A stretch of 64,000 nt of DNA from Epinephelus fuscoguttatus. Lineage: Eukaryota; Chordata; Actinopteri; Perciformes; Serranidae. Position numbers and translations under genes: made by a program. The notes below the pieces were generated by a model. The model was not told the DNA's origin and searched no databases. It saw only the letters and a list, made by a program, of their open reading frames with translations. The stretch lies in assembly GCF_011397635.1 (NCBI RefSeq), contig NC_064756.1:29874996-29938995 (forward strand), in the 5' to 3' direction. Of the stretch, positions 22,707 through 34,830 are shown piece after piece; position 1 is the stretch's first letter, and each line of letters opens with the position of its first letter.

Positions 22707-25538
22707 ATGGGTGGCCATGATGATGAAGACATGCCATATGTTGTAAATAAACAAAAACAAGATGAAGAGCTGAAGAACAAGCTGAACGACAGCAGCCACT
22801 GGTGCGACCAGGAGTCCACTGGCAACAATGCCAAGTGGGTTAAAGAAGGCCAAAACCAGCTGCGGAAAGTAGCCGAGAACCAGCAGGACCAGGACCACAA
22901 CTGCAATATCAGCCAGAATGGGAACAAGGATGACTTCCCTCATCAGAACACCACTCAGGAAGAACAACAGGGAAACGAGGAGCAGACCAAGTCTCCCAAA
23001 ATATCAATGACCCCTGGTCTCAATCAGGAGGAGTCCAAGAACATCCTTAATGAGCCTCTGCTCATCGACACTCTGGAGTCTACAGAAGAGAAAGATCAAG
23101 AGAGAGAAGAAGATGATAAAGACAAGGAAAAGACATCAGAGGAAGACGAAGAGACATCAGGTGATACCAGAGGAGGGAGAGTGACAGAAGACCAGAGTAA
23201 TGGGGAGTCTCACAGAGAGGGCAGTGTTGTGGGGAGAAATGCCTGCCTCCTGTTCTCCAACCTAAATGGGACACCAAATGATGAAGAGCCCAGCTGGCCT
23301 GCAGTGTCTCAGGACAACACAGCAGACAGCTCTCCAAATGGCAACAGAGGTAAATAGAAGTACATGAATTTGATACTTAGGCCACATGTTTATGCTATAT
23401 TACAACATAAGACATGCCTAATGGAGCATTTGGATGTCACAGGTTTTACAGACAGCAGCAAACATAAAAATGGCATGGTGAAAACGTCAGTACATGATTA
23501 TGCTTTCATTATAGGCCTACTGTACAAGATTATACATTGCACTTTGAGTCGATGAGTTCCAGATTGGATAAGAGGGCACCACTTTACTTCTGGCCCCCCT
23601 ATTTATCATTTATAAACAATATACTGGTATTTAATAAGTAGTTTATGACACTATAATGTATTTTTAAGCAGAATAGTGTTTATTAGTTTTCATTAAAATG
23701 TATTTGTTGATAACAAATGTATTTGTCATCAACATTATCAACAAGAGGAGGCTGGTGTAGAAAAAGTTAATGAATGATAGTAAGGGTTAGGGTTAGTTGG
23801 AATAACATCAAATATACCTCTTAAGGAGAAATCATAATTGCCGACAAACACTGTAAACTTGAAAACATATCCTTTTATCTGCTCATAACTTGATATATAG
23901 TGTGTTATAAATCATTTGTTAAATGTTTGCATACTGTTTATAGATGGTAGACAGGGGACAGAGAGTAAAGTGTTAATGAATGAAGCTGTCATTCTTGAAA
24001 ATTTACCTTTTTTGTCTGTTGCAAATCTGATCTTTTTTAAAAATGTTATACCTACCTCGTGTGAACAGGTTAAGTGCACATATTGCACCCTTTATTGGAC
24101 TTTGTTTGCAAAAGCATACAGTATGCATTAGAGCTGGAATTATTAATGGATTATTTGTCAGCTATTAAATTAATTGCCAACTAATTTAATAATCAGCTAG
24201 TCAGTTTAAGTTTTTTTTTTTTGTTTTGTTTTTTGTTTGTTTTTTTAAGAAAAAAGGGGGGATACTGATTCAAGCTTTTTAGATGTGATTTATTTTTTCT
24301 GGTTTCTTCACCCCTCGATGACAGTAAACTGAATAGTTTTGGCTTGCAGTGGACAAAACAAGACATTGGAGGATGTCATCCTGGGCTTTGGGAAACATTG
24401 ATTGGCATTTTCCACCATTTTCTGACAATTTGTAGACCAAAAAGGGAGTGGGAAGAAACACTATATGCTTTGGAGACAATTCCTGTGTTTTGCTTTTGTG
24501 CAATATTGTTTTGTTGAGTCAGCTTAAACATTTTGTTTGCTGATGCCAGTACAGTCTCATTTTATCAGTATCATTATTCAATAGTATTATAGCACAGTAG
24601 TATATAGTAAAGTATAGTTGTTAAGAATAGCAAAGCTTAGTTTATAGTAATAGTGTAGTAGTAATCTAATCTTATCATTGTCAGTGGTCAGTTATATTCA
24701 TCACATACCACCAAGATGAGGTGAAGCAGCTTTACAAGTGCAACACTAGATGCTGGAACAACCAGACTTTTTGAAGTTTCCTTTCAACAGTGTTTGCCAT
24801 AAACAGTCTCTCCTCAAGTGTGTCTCATCCGCTCCCTTCCTTTCAGAGTCCTTTTGGGATTCCAGTGCCTTTGAGACAGACACAGACCTGCCTGCGGGAT
24901 GGATGAGGGTGCGGGATACATCAGGCACATACTACTGGCACATCCCCACAGGCACCACCCAGTGGGAGCCTCCTTCACCCCTGGGTAAAGTTGGCGACTC
25001 CATGATGTCTTCAACTATGTCCCTGGAGACTACGCCCTGTGAGGAGACTGAGGTAAGGCCAAATACACATAGTGCATAGATCGAGGAAATTTAATGTCAG
25101 TTTGTAGTCACCAATATCTTTATTATAATTTTCCAGGAATCCTGGGCTCATCTTTCCAGCACAGATGAAGGAGTCGGTGAAGGGGAACTTTGGAATGTAA
25201 GTTGTGGCAAGAATGTCATTTAGTGTAGTCAAAATACATGATAGATGGTTGGTAGATATTTTCACATTTTGGCAACAACACTTAGTTTTGGAGTGCAGTG
25301 TCTGTCGAGTTAACATCTTTGAATGCGAGAAAATTTCCATTGTTAACTGTTTTTTCTTCTTGTCTGTGTCTCTAGGAGGAGGGAGAGGTTGCATCTGATC
25401 AAAGTCTGAAGGAGTTTGAAGGAGCAACTCTACGCTATGCATCCATCAACCTGAAGTATGTGCTGTTAGAGCTTTTAGACTAGTTAGTAGTTAGTATACT
25501 TTCATCTGTTCTTCTTCTCCTCTTTATGTTGCATATCC

Positions 25539-25574
<36 letters not shown>

Positions 25575-28500
25575 AGTTACAACTGCTCCCAGACTGAGGA
25601 AGAAGAGAAGCTCGCTCCACTCAGCACAGATATAGAAACCAAGGTAAAGTGGTTGTTTCATGCTCATACCTCTTCAATGTGCTGAGAGTAAATTAGGGTT
25701 TCAAAACCAGATTGAATATTGAGATAGAAGACTAGCCTCATTACTGATCCTCGGGCGCTGCACTGACACTGAAAACTGCTCTGAAACAATTAAGATTGAT
25801 TGATATTTTCTGCAGCGATTAATAAAGTATAATTTAATTTATTTGCTCTCTCCAATCATGAACTTGAAAAAGCAAAAACACTTGAACATTTTGTGCTTAT
25901 TATATTATATTAGTATTATTATTTTCTTTTCCGTTTACTTAGCTAAATGGGTTAAAAAAAGGAAATAATCACACCACACATTTCCACCCTTTCCTAACAA
26001 CATTGTTCTTCACCTTCCCTGTGCTGTCCTGTCTTGTGCTAATGTGCTGCATGTTTGTATCGTCAGTGTTTTGCAGTGCGCTCCCTGGGCTGGGTGGAGA
26101 TGTCTGAGGAAGACATGGTACCTGGCAAGAGCAGTGTTGCTGTCAACAACTGCATCAGGCAGCTCTCTTATCACAAACACAACCTTCATGACACTGCTGG
26201 TATCTGGGGAGAGGTGAGAGGATGTTGACCTATAATGTTCACTTTAATGTGGATAGAAAATAAATGTTTCCGTGGATAAATTCATATTGGCATTTAGCAA
26301 AATAACTCAAATTTAAGTGTGTATTGATGGATGCATAGATGGTTGGTGAAATGTAGCTGCTCCTACTAAGACTGTGTGTGTCCCGACAGGGTAAGGACAT
26401 GCTGATGGTCCTGGAGAATGACACTATGAACTTGATTGACCCCCTGGGCCAGACTCTGCTCCATGCTCAGCCCATTGGCAGCATCCGGGTTTGGGGTGTC
26501 GGCAGAGACAACGGCAGGTTAGCATCCACAGAACAGGGTCAAAGTGAAGACGGCAGAACTACAAATTGTTTATTTATCTTGCTTATCTTACTATCTAACA
26601 TCTTAAATTTGCTAAGTCATGCTTCAGAAAGACTTGTTTTGATCATTGGCTGAATGTATTTCATTATGTAAATGTACTCCCTTAATAACCTTATATTTTT
26701 CATTTGACTTGTAGGAGAAAAAGGTTTTTTTGTTCATATCCTGGTTCACATTTTTAATTTGTGTGAAGGTGCTCAGTCAAAACCTATTTCTAGTGAATTA
26801 ATTTAAATTTGGAAAAAAAGAAATTACATTTTGTTTATATCTGTCAGGATTTTTCTGATTATAATAATAATAATAATATTTTTTTAATAAATTTATCCTC
26901 AGTTAGTGTTTGTTAAATATCCTTCCTGACTTGGATCAGGAGAGACAGACTTTTCTTACTTATTTGGATGTTCTGCCATTATCTTGTTGCACTGAATGGT
27001 TGACTTCCATTTGAAATAATGTACCACCTCCTGTAGTCGTGATTCATTCATGACTCAGAGGCTTTGCATTCCTAAAGAAATTTGTCATGACAAGCATTGC
27101 ACTCCTCTGTGTACTCCTTTTATTGCACGCTGCTGCCCTCTGCTGGATTGATGAGAGCATTGCAGGCTGTTTCTGCCTGCTTCCTGCCTCACTGTGTTCT
27201 AACTATCGTGTTTTTTCTTTCATGCTGCGTTTTTTCATCATGATCAGGGAAAGGTATATTACAACAATTATTATATTTAAAGTTTTATAAAATCAGTGTT
27301 TTGTGCTGTTGTGTGTGTGTGTGTGTGTGTGCTTCATGTGCTTATGTGTATGTGTTTGATCACAGCAGCTCACATGTATGCTGTGTTACTGAGTCAGTAT
27401 GTGAGTGTGACCTTTTCCATCTGACTTCACCTGCAGGGATTTTGCTTATGTGGCTCGAGACAACCTGACTCAGGTTCTGAAGTGTCATGTTTTCCGCTGT
27501 GACTCACCCGCCAAGAACATCGCCACCAGCCTACATGAGATGTGTTCAAAGGTCAGCCACAATTGGATTTAATCTTATTTCATTATATGTATGTTCGTTG
27601 CAAGATTGTGGTCCATGATCAACCATACATTTCTTACATTTTCTTCTTGTTAATTTGACTTTAGATAATGATGGAGAGAAAGGCGACCAAGCCAGGGGTG
27701 AGCAGGCTCAACTCTGACCCAGGTAACCCTGTGGTCGTCCCTATTGAAGGTAAATTACCATTAAGGCCTTTCACACTTTTTGTATCCTCATTGTTTTAAG
27801 TGTGGAATCAGATTACTTAATTCTCCCTCCTTTCTTTATAGAGTTTCCTGCTCCGAAAAATGAACTCTTCCAGCGCTTCCATGTTTATTACCTTGGTTGT
27901 GAGCCTGTGTCGAAGCCAGTTGGTAAGAAAACACCTTCAGATATACAGTGATTTATGTGATTACGTCAGCTGGTCATGCCTTGAAATAGTAACTGTACTT
28001 AATGTGTCCTGATCACAGTTATGATGCTCCATGATAAGGTAAATGTATTATGTAATTTACTCTCTGTGTGTCTCCTGTGCATATTTCTCAGGTATGGACA
28101 TAATCAATGACGCACTCGAGGCAGCAGTTAACAGCAAAGATAGAAATGAGTGGACTCCTGTCTCAGTGAACATCGCACCAGCCACTCTCACGATACTTTC
28201 AAAACAGGTAACAGACACCAAACTGAACATGAATGACAGGTGATATGGTAATTTGAAGTTAGGGGCTAAAGTTTGATCATGATGTGCTTTTACAGGGATG
28301 TTAGCAGTATGTTATAATGTAAACATGCATTTTTAACATTCCCTACTGTCACTCAACTTTGACTACATAGCTTTGAAAAGCCAAAATTAGAGTAGATGTA
28401 GTGGTGGAGGAATGAGTCCTACAACATGGAAATGAGTGAGCATTTTAGCACCAGTGCCCTTGTCTTGGAGTCCATGGGTTTTCGATTAGATGCCTGAAAC

Positions 28501-29738
28501 AAGGTCTGTGGTTATCACAAGCTTAAGAGACTTTCACATTTTGTTCTTTGACATAAAATAAATCAGTAAATACCCACTTGGGAATTTGCAAGCTTTTAGG
28601 TGTCTTAAAAAAAGGTAGTCATTGTCAGTCTCATTGTGATGGAGACAAGTTTGTGGTTTATTGCCTAACGTTAGCTTTTTACTTCTGGCTATTGCATTTA
28701 TGCTTCAAAAATCCTAAAGTAGTGTTCGTTTGTGACAGTCATCTTGCAGAACAAAATGTTTAAGTATCATCAACTTTTGTTTGCCACAGATCCTTTTTTT
28801 CTGTGATAATTAAAATCCAATGGAAAATATCAACATCATACTTTTTTTGCAAGGGTCTGGGAATTACATTGAACACTGCAAACTGTGAAAATACAACTTA
28901 TATACCATGTAAAGAATTTAAAGCACACTTGGTTAATTATTTCACTTTAATTTCTGTTTCTAATTACAGAGTGAGGAGGTGCTGTCAGAGTGCAGGGTGC
29001 GTTTCCTGTCTTTCATGGGTGTGGGAAAGGACGTTCACACCTTCGCTTACATCATGGCGGAGGGTCCCCGAGATTTCGCCTGTCACATGTTTTGGTGTGA
29101 ACCCAACGCTGCCAGTCTGAGTGAGGCTGTACAGGCTGCCTGCATGGTGAGTCATGAACAAATACCTAAGATAAAAACCATACAGGTGGAGAGATGTTAA
29201 TGACTTGTTAATTATTTTTGAGGAGGACACTGGAAATGCAGGAAAGTTTAAAGCTAATTTTCTGCAGAGACTCTGCCTTCTGCCTGTATTGTCTTCTTTT
29301 CTTTGTTTTCTGTGCATGGGATGTTACTTGGCGTGCACCCGCACAGTGTTCTGGCGAAGTCAGGGCTTTATATGAAGGTAGCGACCAGGTGCCAGACTTG
29401 AAGTGGAAGGCGTCCAAGAGATTGAATCTGGGGTTGCCTTTCATGTTCACCTTCGCTGGCGGGGTTTTTACAAACAGTAACAAACAATATAGTATACCTT
29501 TTTAATATGCGCACGCCAATGTTTGTGCAGAGTCTAATCTCTGTGGCAAACCATTTATGCCGTGTATGTTTTCTTTTTATAGCTTCGTTACCAGAAATGT
29601 TTGGACGCCCGCCCGCCCAGCCTCGCCTCCTGCCTGCCCACTCCGCCTGCTGACTCTGTGGCTCGACGGGTCAAGAAGGGGGTGCAGAGTCTGCTGGGCA
29701 GCTTTAAGAGCTACAGGTCAGGCTCTCAGTCCCCTTGA
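22707..29738 (+). CDS. apbb1: Amyloid beta precursor protein-binding family B member 1 (Fe65), complete
   Basis: Fe65 is an adaptor: its WW domain binds proline-rich partners such as Mena, PTB1 binds LRP1 and Tip60, and PTB2 binds the NPTY tail of APP. Coding exons: 22707-23349, 24847-25052, 25137-25196, 25376-25455, 25577-25643, 26067-26213, 26390-26517, microexon 27248-27253, 27437-27551, 27665-27749, 27842-27922, 28092-28207, 28970-29146, 29583-29738. They total 2,067 nt, or 688 residues with the microexon and 686 without; human Fe65 has about 710. [13 protein letters not shown] (41-53) is the conserved N-terminal block. An acidic Glu/Asp-rich stretch follows (about 118-155). WW is about 229-257 ([15 protein letters not shown]). 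PTB1 starts at C353 ([12 protein letters not shown]) and PTB2 at about 513 ([14 protein letters not shown]). [19 protein letters not shown] matches the end of PTB2. The N-terminal 214 residues diverge most from mammals. Confidence 0.96.
23350..24846 (+). other. apbb1: apbb1 intron after the N-terminal exon
   Basis: This AT-rich intron has no coding ORF. It contains a truncated hAT-like MITE (24129-24443) and two copies of TTAGGG near 23785, too few to be telomeric. Confidence 0.8.
24129..24443 (+). mobile_element. hAT-like MITE of the TAGAGCTG family, 3'-truncated
   Basis: It starts TAGAGCTGGAATTATTAATGG. It contains CAGCTATTAAATTAATTGCC, TTCTGGTTTCTTCACCCCTC and GATGACAGTAAACTGAATAG, CATTTTCCACCATTTTCTGACA phrases of a very common fish repeat. 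The expected right terminus is missing after TTGTAGACCAA. A T-rich run interrupts the left half. Confidence 0.65.
25543..25570 (+). repeat. (CT)n repeat at an apbb1 3' splice site
   Basis: About 13 CT units end 6 nt before the TAG acceptor at 25574-25576 in the 121-nt intron 25456-25576. The repeat is effectively the polypyrimidine tract of that acceptor. Confidence 0.9.
27248..27253 (+). CDS. apbb1: 6-nt microexon of apbb1 PTB1 domain
   Basis: GGAAAG lies between ATGATCAG (acceptor) and GTATAT (donor), inside the intron between exons ending at 26517 and starting at 27437. The reading frame AG|GGAAAG|G inserts Arg-Glu, giving [12 protein letters not shown]. This is the mammalian neuronal Fe65 sequence; skipping gives [11 protein letters not shown] 6-nt neuron-specific exon at this place is established for mammalian Fe65. 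The upstream tract (27211-27247) is T-rich and contains TGCTGC at 27223-27228, the type of UGC motif used by the neural splicing factor Srrm4. Confidence 0.85.
27310..27331 (+). repeat. (TG)n repeat downstream of the apbb1 microexon
   Basis: About 11 TG units lie 57 nt downstream of the microexon donor and about 105 nt upstream of the next exon. UG repeats are typical binding sites of CELF and TDP-43 class proteins; any role in microexon choice is inference. Confidence 0.85.
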
Positions 29739-32315
29739 GTCGGAGCGAAGATGCTCCACAGTCCATTAAACACAAGGTCCATCACCACAGCCCCTTCTCA
29801 ATGTCACTCCTCCCTCTTTCATCCTTCTGCCACAGTTTCGCCTTACGACCGTCTCACCTGTCTAGTCTCTAGTCTAGTGTGTGGAGTAGTTTGTGGGGAA
29901 ATGTATGTGAACAGATTGCATTTATTTCCTTTTTTTATCTGTTACTTTATACAACAATTTTAAACTCCCATCTCTAAACAGATGAACCCCTGGCATCTAT
30001 TATTTTTCTTTGCTGGGATTCTTTCTGTGAGTCTTAACTATTTTTGTGTTTTAACAGAAACAATGCTATGAATGTTGGATATGGATGTAATATATATTTA
30101 CATGCAGACGCTAGAATTTGGTCGCTAGATTCTCTCAGAAATGGTTTCTTTTCTCCTCCTTGGTGCAATCATCATCTCTAACGCTCCTCCTTTTCTACTT
30201 TTAAACAAGGTACTGTAACACAGTCGTCATCAGCTGGTGTCAAGTATCCTAATATTGGTTTTCTAAAACATCATCGCACCTCTGCTCTCCACCGTAGGTT
30301 GTAATCGAGGTGCTGTAGGCAACTCAATAGTGTGCCACGTGGTTAAACGTCCCCGACCCTCCCAAACAATGTATTTCAGTCTTCCAAAGAACTGTATGGT
30401 CATCTGTCACATAGTGAGCAACCACTGATTTGAGTGTAGTGTGTTCCTCATACATTCTGCATGAACATTTGCAAGTTCAGTGCTAGTGTGCAATAATCAG
30501 ATGTTCCTGTATGGTATGCGGTGATGCGACGGCTGCCTTGCCATTTATTTTGTTCACTTTATTGAGAGAGTCTGGCTAGATTTGGGTGCGAGGCTAACGG
30601 AACAACAGAGCCATGTTGAAAATCATTATCTTCATCATCTTGTGATAGAAATAATAGTGATAAAAAAAAAAATACAAACTCTGGGTTTTCACACAGCCGT
30701 TTACCACCAACTACTGAATAGTACTGTAGAAACTCACCACAAGCTGCATGTTTTGATAGCTTAGAGTGTTTAAGACCCATCAATGTATCCTGTAAATTCT
30801 TTCTCTGTGTTTCTGTACGGTAAGAGGAGGCTGGAGTTGATGTGGTGCTTCGTGTTTCATAGGCATGTCACTCTAGTTAGTATCAGTGTTTATCATAAAG
30901 CTAGCCGTAGAGAGTTAGACTTCCTGTCAGTTCCTTCAGACTGAAAAGACGAGAGCAGGTTAATGTTTGTATCTACAGTTTGTGTATATGGGAAACCTAG
31001 AGATGATTTCTCCAGTGGTTTACATTTTTATTTCTTTCCTCGGCCACATTTTGACACGTGTGGGCCCTGGCCACTCCAGTTAATGTATTTTTTATTGTTT
31101 TCCACACATTACAATGTACACAATTAAGATGATAGTCACAATAGTTGGTTAGATTTACTTTTTATAAAGAAAACACTAATTAGCCAAGTTGTATTTTACC
31201 TTTACATGTCTGTCGGTGATCAATACTGTATGTAGCACAATAGTAATAGTCATCTCTAATATTAAAGATGCAGTTTGTAAGATTTTTTTGGTAATGTTGA
31301 CCTCTGCAGGGTATTTGTTTGACCACGCTGAGACAGTGGTAGCGACTAAAAAGATGTCCTCAGGCTAACTGACTCCGCTGCATACAGATAAAAATAAGTC
31401 TACCATTATGTGTCAGAAAATAAGAGCAAATGTATCACTCAATTAAATTACAACAAAATATTGTGAAAATGAATGTAAAGACGTGCATAACAAATACAGC
31501 TTTGTATTTAAAGAACAACATCTATGAATCAGTCATTTTTTAATGGACAACATGTCTGTGTGAGACTTAATGTTTAATGTTTGACTCTAACTGGTGCATA
31601 ATGAAACATCTCTGGTCTCAAATAAAGCCATTTTTAGAATAATTTAAGTTTGATTTACTAGCCATAAGCATAGAAATGTTCACAACTTTTAAACATTGTA
31701 GATGTTTTGTTTTTCAAAAAAAATGTATTCAATCTTATTTTTATATTAAAAAAATAGTCCTTAAATCAGTGCTAAAATAAGCATGGTACTTGTAAAATAT
31801 ATAATCCCTAAATATAATTATCCATGTTTGAAACATATGGATCGGAATTTGAGTATAGAGAAGTGTGACAGATTTCCAGCTACAAAGCTCTCATGGAGTC
31901 TGCTCTGCTGTCCGACCTTTTGTGCGACCTTGCCACCCAATTTAGAAAGCAACAGTGGTGCTTTCAATGTCCGACCTCTCTCAAACTTCCATTCATGGAT
32001 TCCTGTAGATGTTTAAAACATTTTAGAAGTTCTCACTAACACTAAAACTCTTACCAACTGCTTCTTTATATGTGTAAGATATCACACTAATGAAAATTAG
32101 ACTACAGTGTCTCATATTACTGCCATGTCACATATGTGTCACTTGAAATTATTTTTGCTTTTTTAAGAGTTTGCTGTGTCCAGTCAGTGGCAACACTAAA
32201 GCCAGATGAGTTTAAGAACATTAGCAGATTAATTTATTTCTGTTCATGTAAATTAGGTGTATAAAATGTATGTATATAAAAGTCACTGCACAATAAATGT
32301 GAACATATCATAACT
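29739..32315 (+). terminator. apbb1: apbb1 3' UTR with candidate polyadenylation signals
   Basis: The 2.5 kb after the TGA (29736-29738) has no ORF of interest. It contains canonical AATAAA at 31621-31626 and at 32292-32297. The second is followed by a GT-rich stretch (TTGTGGTCTTTTAATATC and GTTTTGTGGTTGTGTG), a good poly(A) site context. An extent near 2.57 kb is inferred; a shorter UTR is possible. Confidence 0.5.
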
Positions 32316-34214
32316 GCTCATCTTGTGGTCTTTTAATATCTCTGCAGTTTTGTGGTTGTGTGAAGCTAAGTGGGTCTGAGGAGATTGGTTTCCAAAGGGC
32401 AGGTGTGGATTCTGTAGCCTGAAGATGTCTCCTTTGGTTTCTGGTTGTGGACATTTTTTCATTTCCCGTTAATGGCTTTATCTGTCGTTCCCAGCTTTTC
32501 CATTAAAATGTAAAAGAAGCCACACACACAACCTGTCTGGCTCTTTTGCATATGCATTAAACCTGCTGACACCGGTTTTACCATATGTATTGACAGACCA
32601 GTCGCACAGAGCATGAACAAAAAATGCAAAACACCCCCGCCCCCCCTTTGTCACCTGTTCAGTTCATATCAGCACTGCTGCCCCCACCTGGTGAGTTCAA
32701 AAGGATGGGGAGGGCTGGTTATTGTTTCCCTAAGAGATGGCTTTTGGAGATGAAAGGTGCACATCAAGTGGAATCCGCGGTGGCCGCAGACTGGTAATAA
32801 TTGGCTTCACCATCTCCACACAAATATCAGCACTGCCCTGCCAGCGGGATCCCCGGAGCGGTGGGACAGATCAAGGCTCTGGCTATAATCGCTTCCTTTT
32901 GAAGAGATAGACTGAGGCCTCTGTGCGAGGTGACTTATTGACTTCAGTTTGTATAGATGAAACATATCGAAGTCCACAGTAATGGTCTGTCCTGTTGCAT
33001 CATGTGTGTTGATCATATCAGTATAATTTTAAAACCAAAATTGCTGCTTCTTTAATACAGTGCAAATCTTGCTTAGGTTTACACCACAGGAGTCGACTCT
33101 GGCAACGTATGTGAATTTTAACCACCTCGTGACAGATTATAGCTCATATATACACTCAGTTTTCAGTTTATTAAGTACACATAGTTAAAACTAGTGTAGT
33201 CTATGAAGATTATCATGTTCAGTTTTTGTTGAGACTGATTTGTTATTATTCACATTTTAATCAGTTTTTCCACACAAACTCACGTAGACCACCAGCTGTG
33301 GGAAAAAATCACTTTCATCTCCCACTGTTGAGAACAACTCTGTTAGTTCTCCTTCAGATAGAGAGGATCTCAACTCTGAATCGATACCAACACAATCTAC
33401 CTCTCTCACAACTTTTAATTTACTTAAAGCTTTATTGATGAGACGATCATCAATTTTCCTTTTCTCTCTCCTGCTGTCTTTTCTAGCTTTTGAATGCTTA
33501 GTAAGTGTGTATCTTATGTTTGTTTTTTTAGTCCACACAATTGTTGGTCATTTTTTCTTTGTTAACCACTATTGGTTTAGCCATATTTTTCTTTATTTAA
33601 GATACTTTTATGAGCATGTTCAGGTTGTTTTCTATTCTGAAACCGATTTTAAAAGTATTTATCCACTGGAAACATGGTCTTTTCATTGAAAGTGGTGCTA
33701 CATGACCAGAGAAAACAGAAAAAACAGTTGTGGCACTTACTTTTGCTAGAGGTAGAAAACCTACAACTACCATAATGCACTGCGGTGCACTGTACCTATA
33801 AACACTCCCGCTTATTTTCCACATAAAATAATATGGCGGCCAGCTGATGACAAACTCGAATCACAATTAAATGGTAAGCTAAATTATGTTTCTTAAAACA
33901 TTTTTGACGTAAAACAGACGATACAGTAACATAATTTGGGCTTATATTTGATGAGTGCTGCTTAGTTTTACTATTTGATCTGAGTTTGAGAGAGCGTGAG
34001 AGGAGTGGGAGTCTCTCTCAATCCTCTTCCATACTATTTGTGTCCATGATGGTGGTCATACAAAAATATGGAAGTGCAATCTGCAGTGACAGCCCTAAAA
34101 CCAGCGAAAATCCATCTGAGTTGAGAGAACAGTTAATTTACACATACAACCCACACTATTGTGATACAAAGCTGGTTGAAAATCAGCAAAGTGTCCCTTA
34201 ATAAGTATTTTCAG
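32316..34214. other. Non-coding sequence downstream of apbb1
   Basis: No exon-like ORF is present. The stretch 33670-33840 (CCATAATGCACTGCGG and nearby) looks like a degraded interspersed repeat but has no definable ends. Nothing else is recognisable. Confidence 0.5.
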
Positions 34215-34830
34215 ATTTTTAGCCATGCTAGCGACATGGCTTAAGGGATTGCAGTGTTAGTCCATCAGTTTGGTGCAGAGTCCAGACTAAAATATGTCAG
34301 CAACTACTGGAGAGACTGTCCTCAAATTTGGTACCAACTCTTCATGGTCCCCAGAGGATGAATCCTGTCCACTTTGGTCATCTCCTGATTTATCTTCAGG
34401 CACCGCCAGCTAGTCAAAGTTTCCACCTGTTTCGTCAAGTGTCCCAGCATTTACTAATTAGATAGGCTCCAAATTTGGTGCAGACAATCATGGTCCTCAG
34501 AGGATAAAGCCTACTGTCTTTAGTTATTTTCTGTAGAGCCCAGCAGGTTAATATTTATGTTGCTGCATCAACAACTATTGAATGGATTGGTATGACATTC
34601 AGAATATATTATAACACTTGTACAGCTTCCACTTGGTCCATGTTCAGAGCATATTAGCATGTGTAAGTATGCTAATACCCTAAACCAAGATGGTAAACAT
34701 TGTGGCCATTTTAGCTGCTACAATGGTCGCATTTTGTTATTGTTGTTAGCATTTATCCAGAGCTCAGCTGTGCCTTCAGCCTCAGAGAACTACTAGTATG
34801 GCTGCTCAGATCCACACTAAATACTAACTG
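34215..34830 (+). repeat. Degraded percomorph-type interspersed repeat (AACTATTGGATGGATTGG-type)
   Basis: Phrases such as CTACTGGAGAGACTGTCC, CAAATTTGGTACCAACTCTT, AACTATTGAATGGATTGG, CTAAACCAAGATGGTAAACA and CAGCTGTGCCTTCAGCCTCA recur widely in perciform genomes as an interspersed repeat. The segment shows two partial internal units (AAATTTGGTACCA.. and AAATTTGGTGCAG..). There is no protein. Family assignment is from memory of the pattern. Confidence 0.55.

Noticed and set aside
23782..23802. GGGTTAGGGTTAG telomere-like sequence
   Set aside because: Only two units inside an intron; chance or a trivial repeat.
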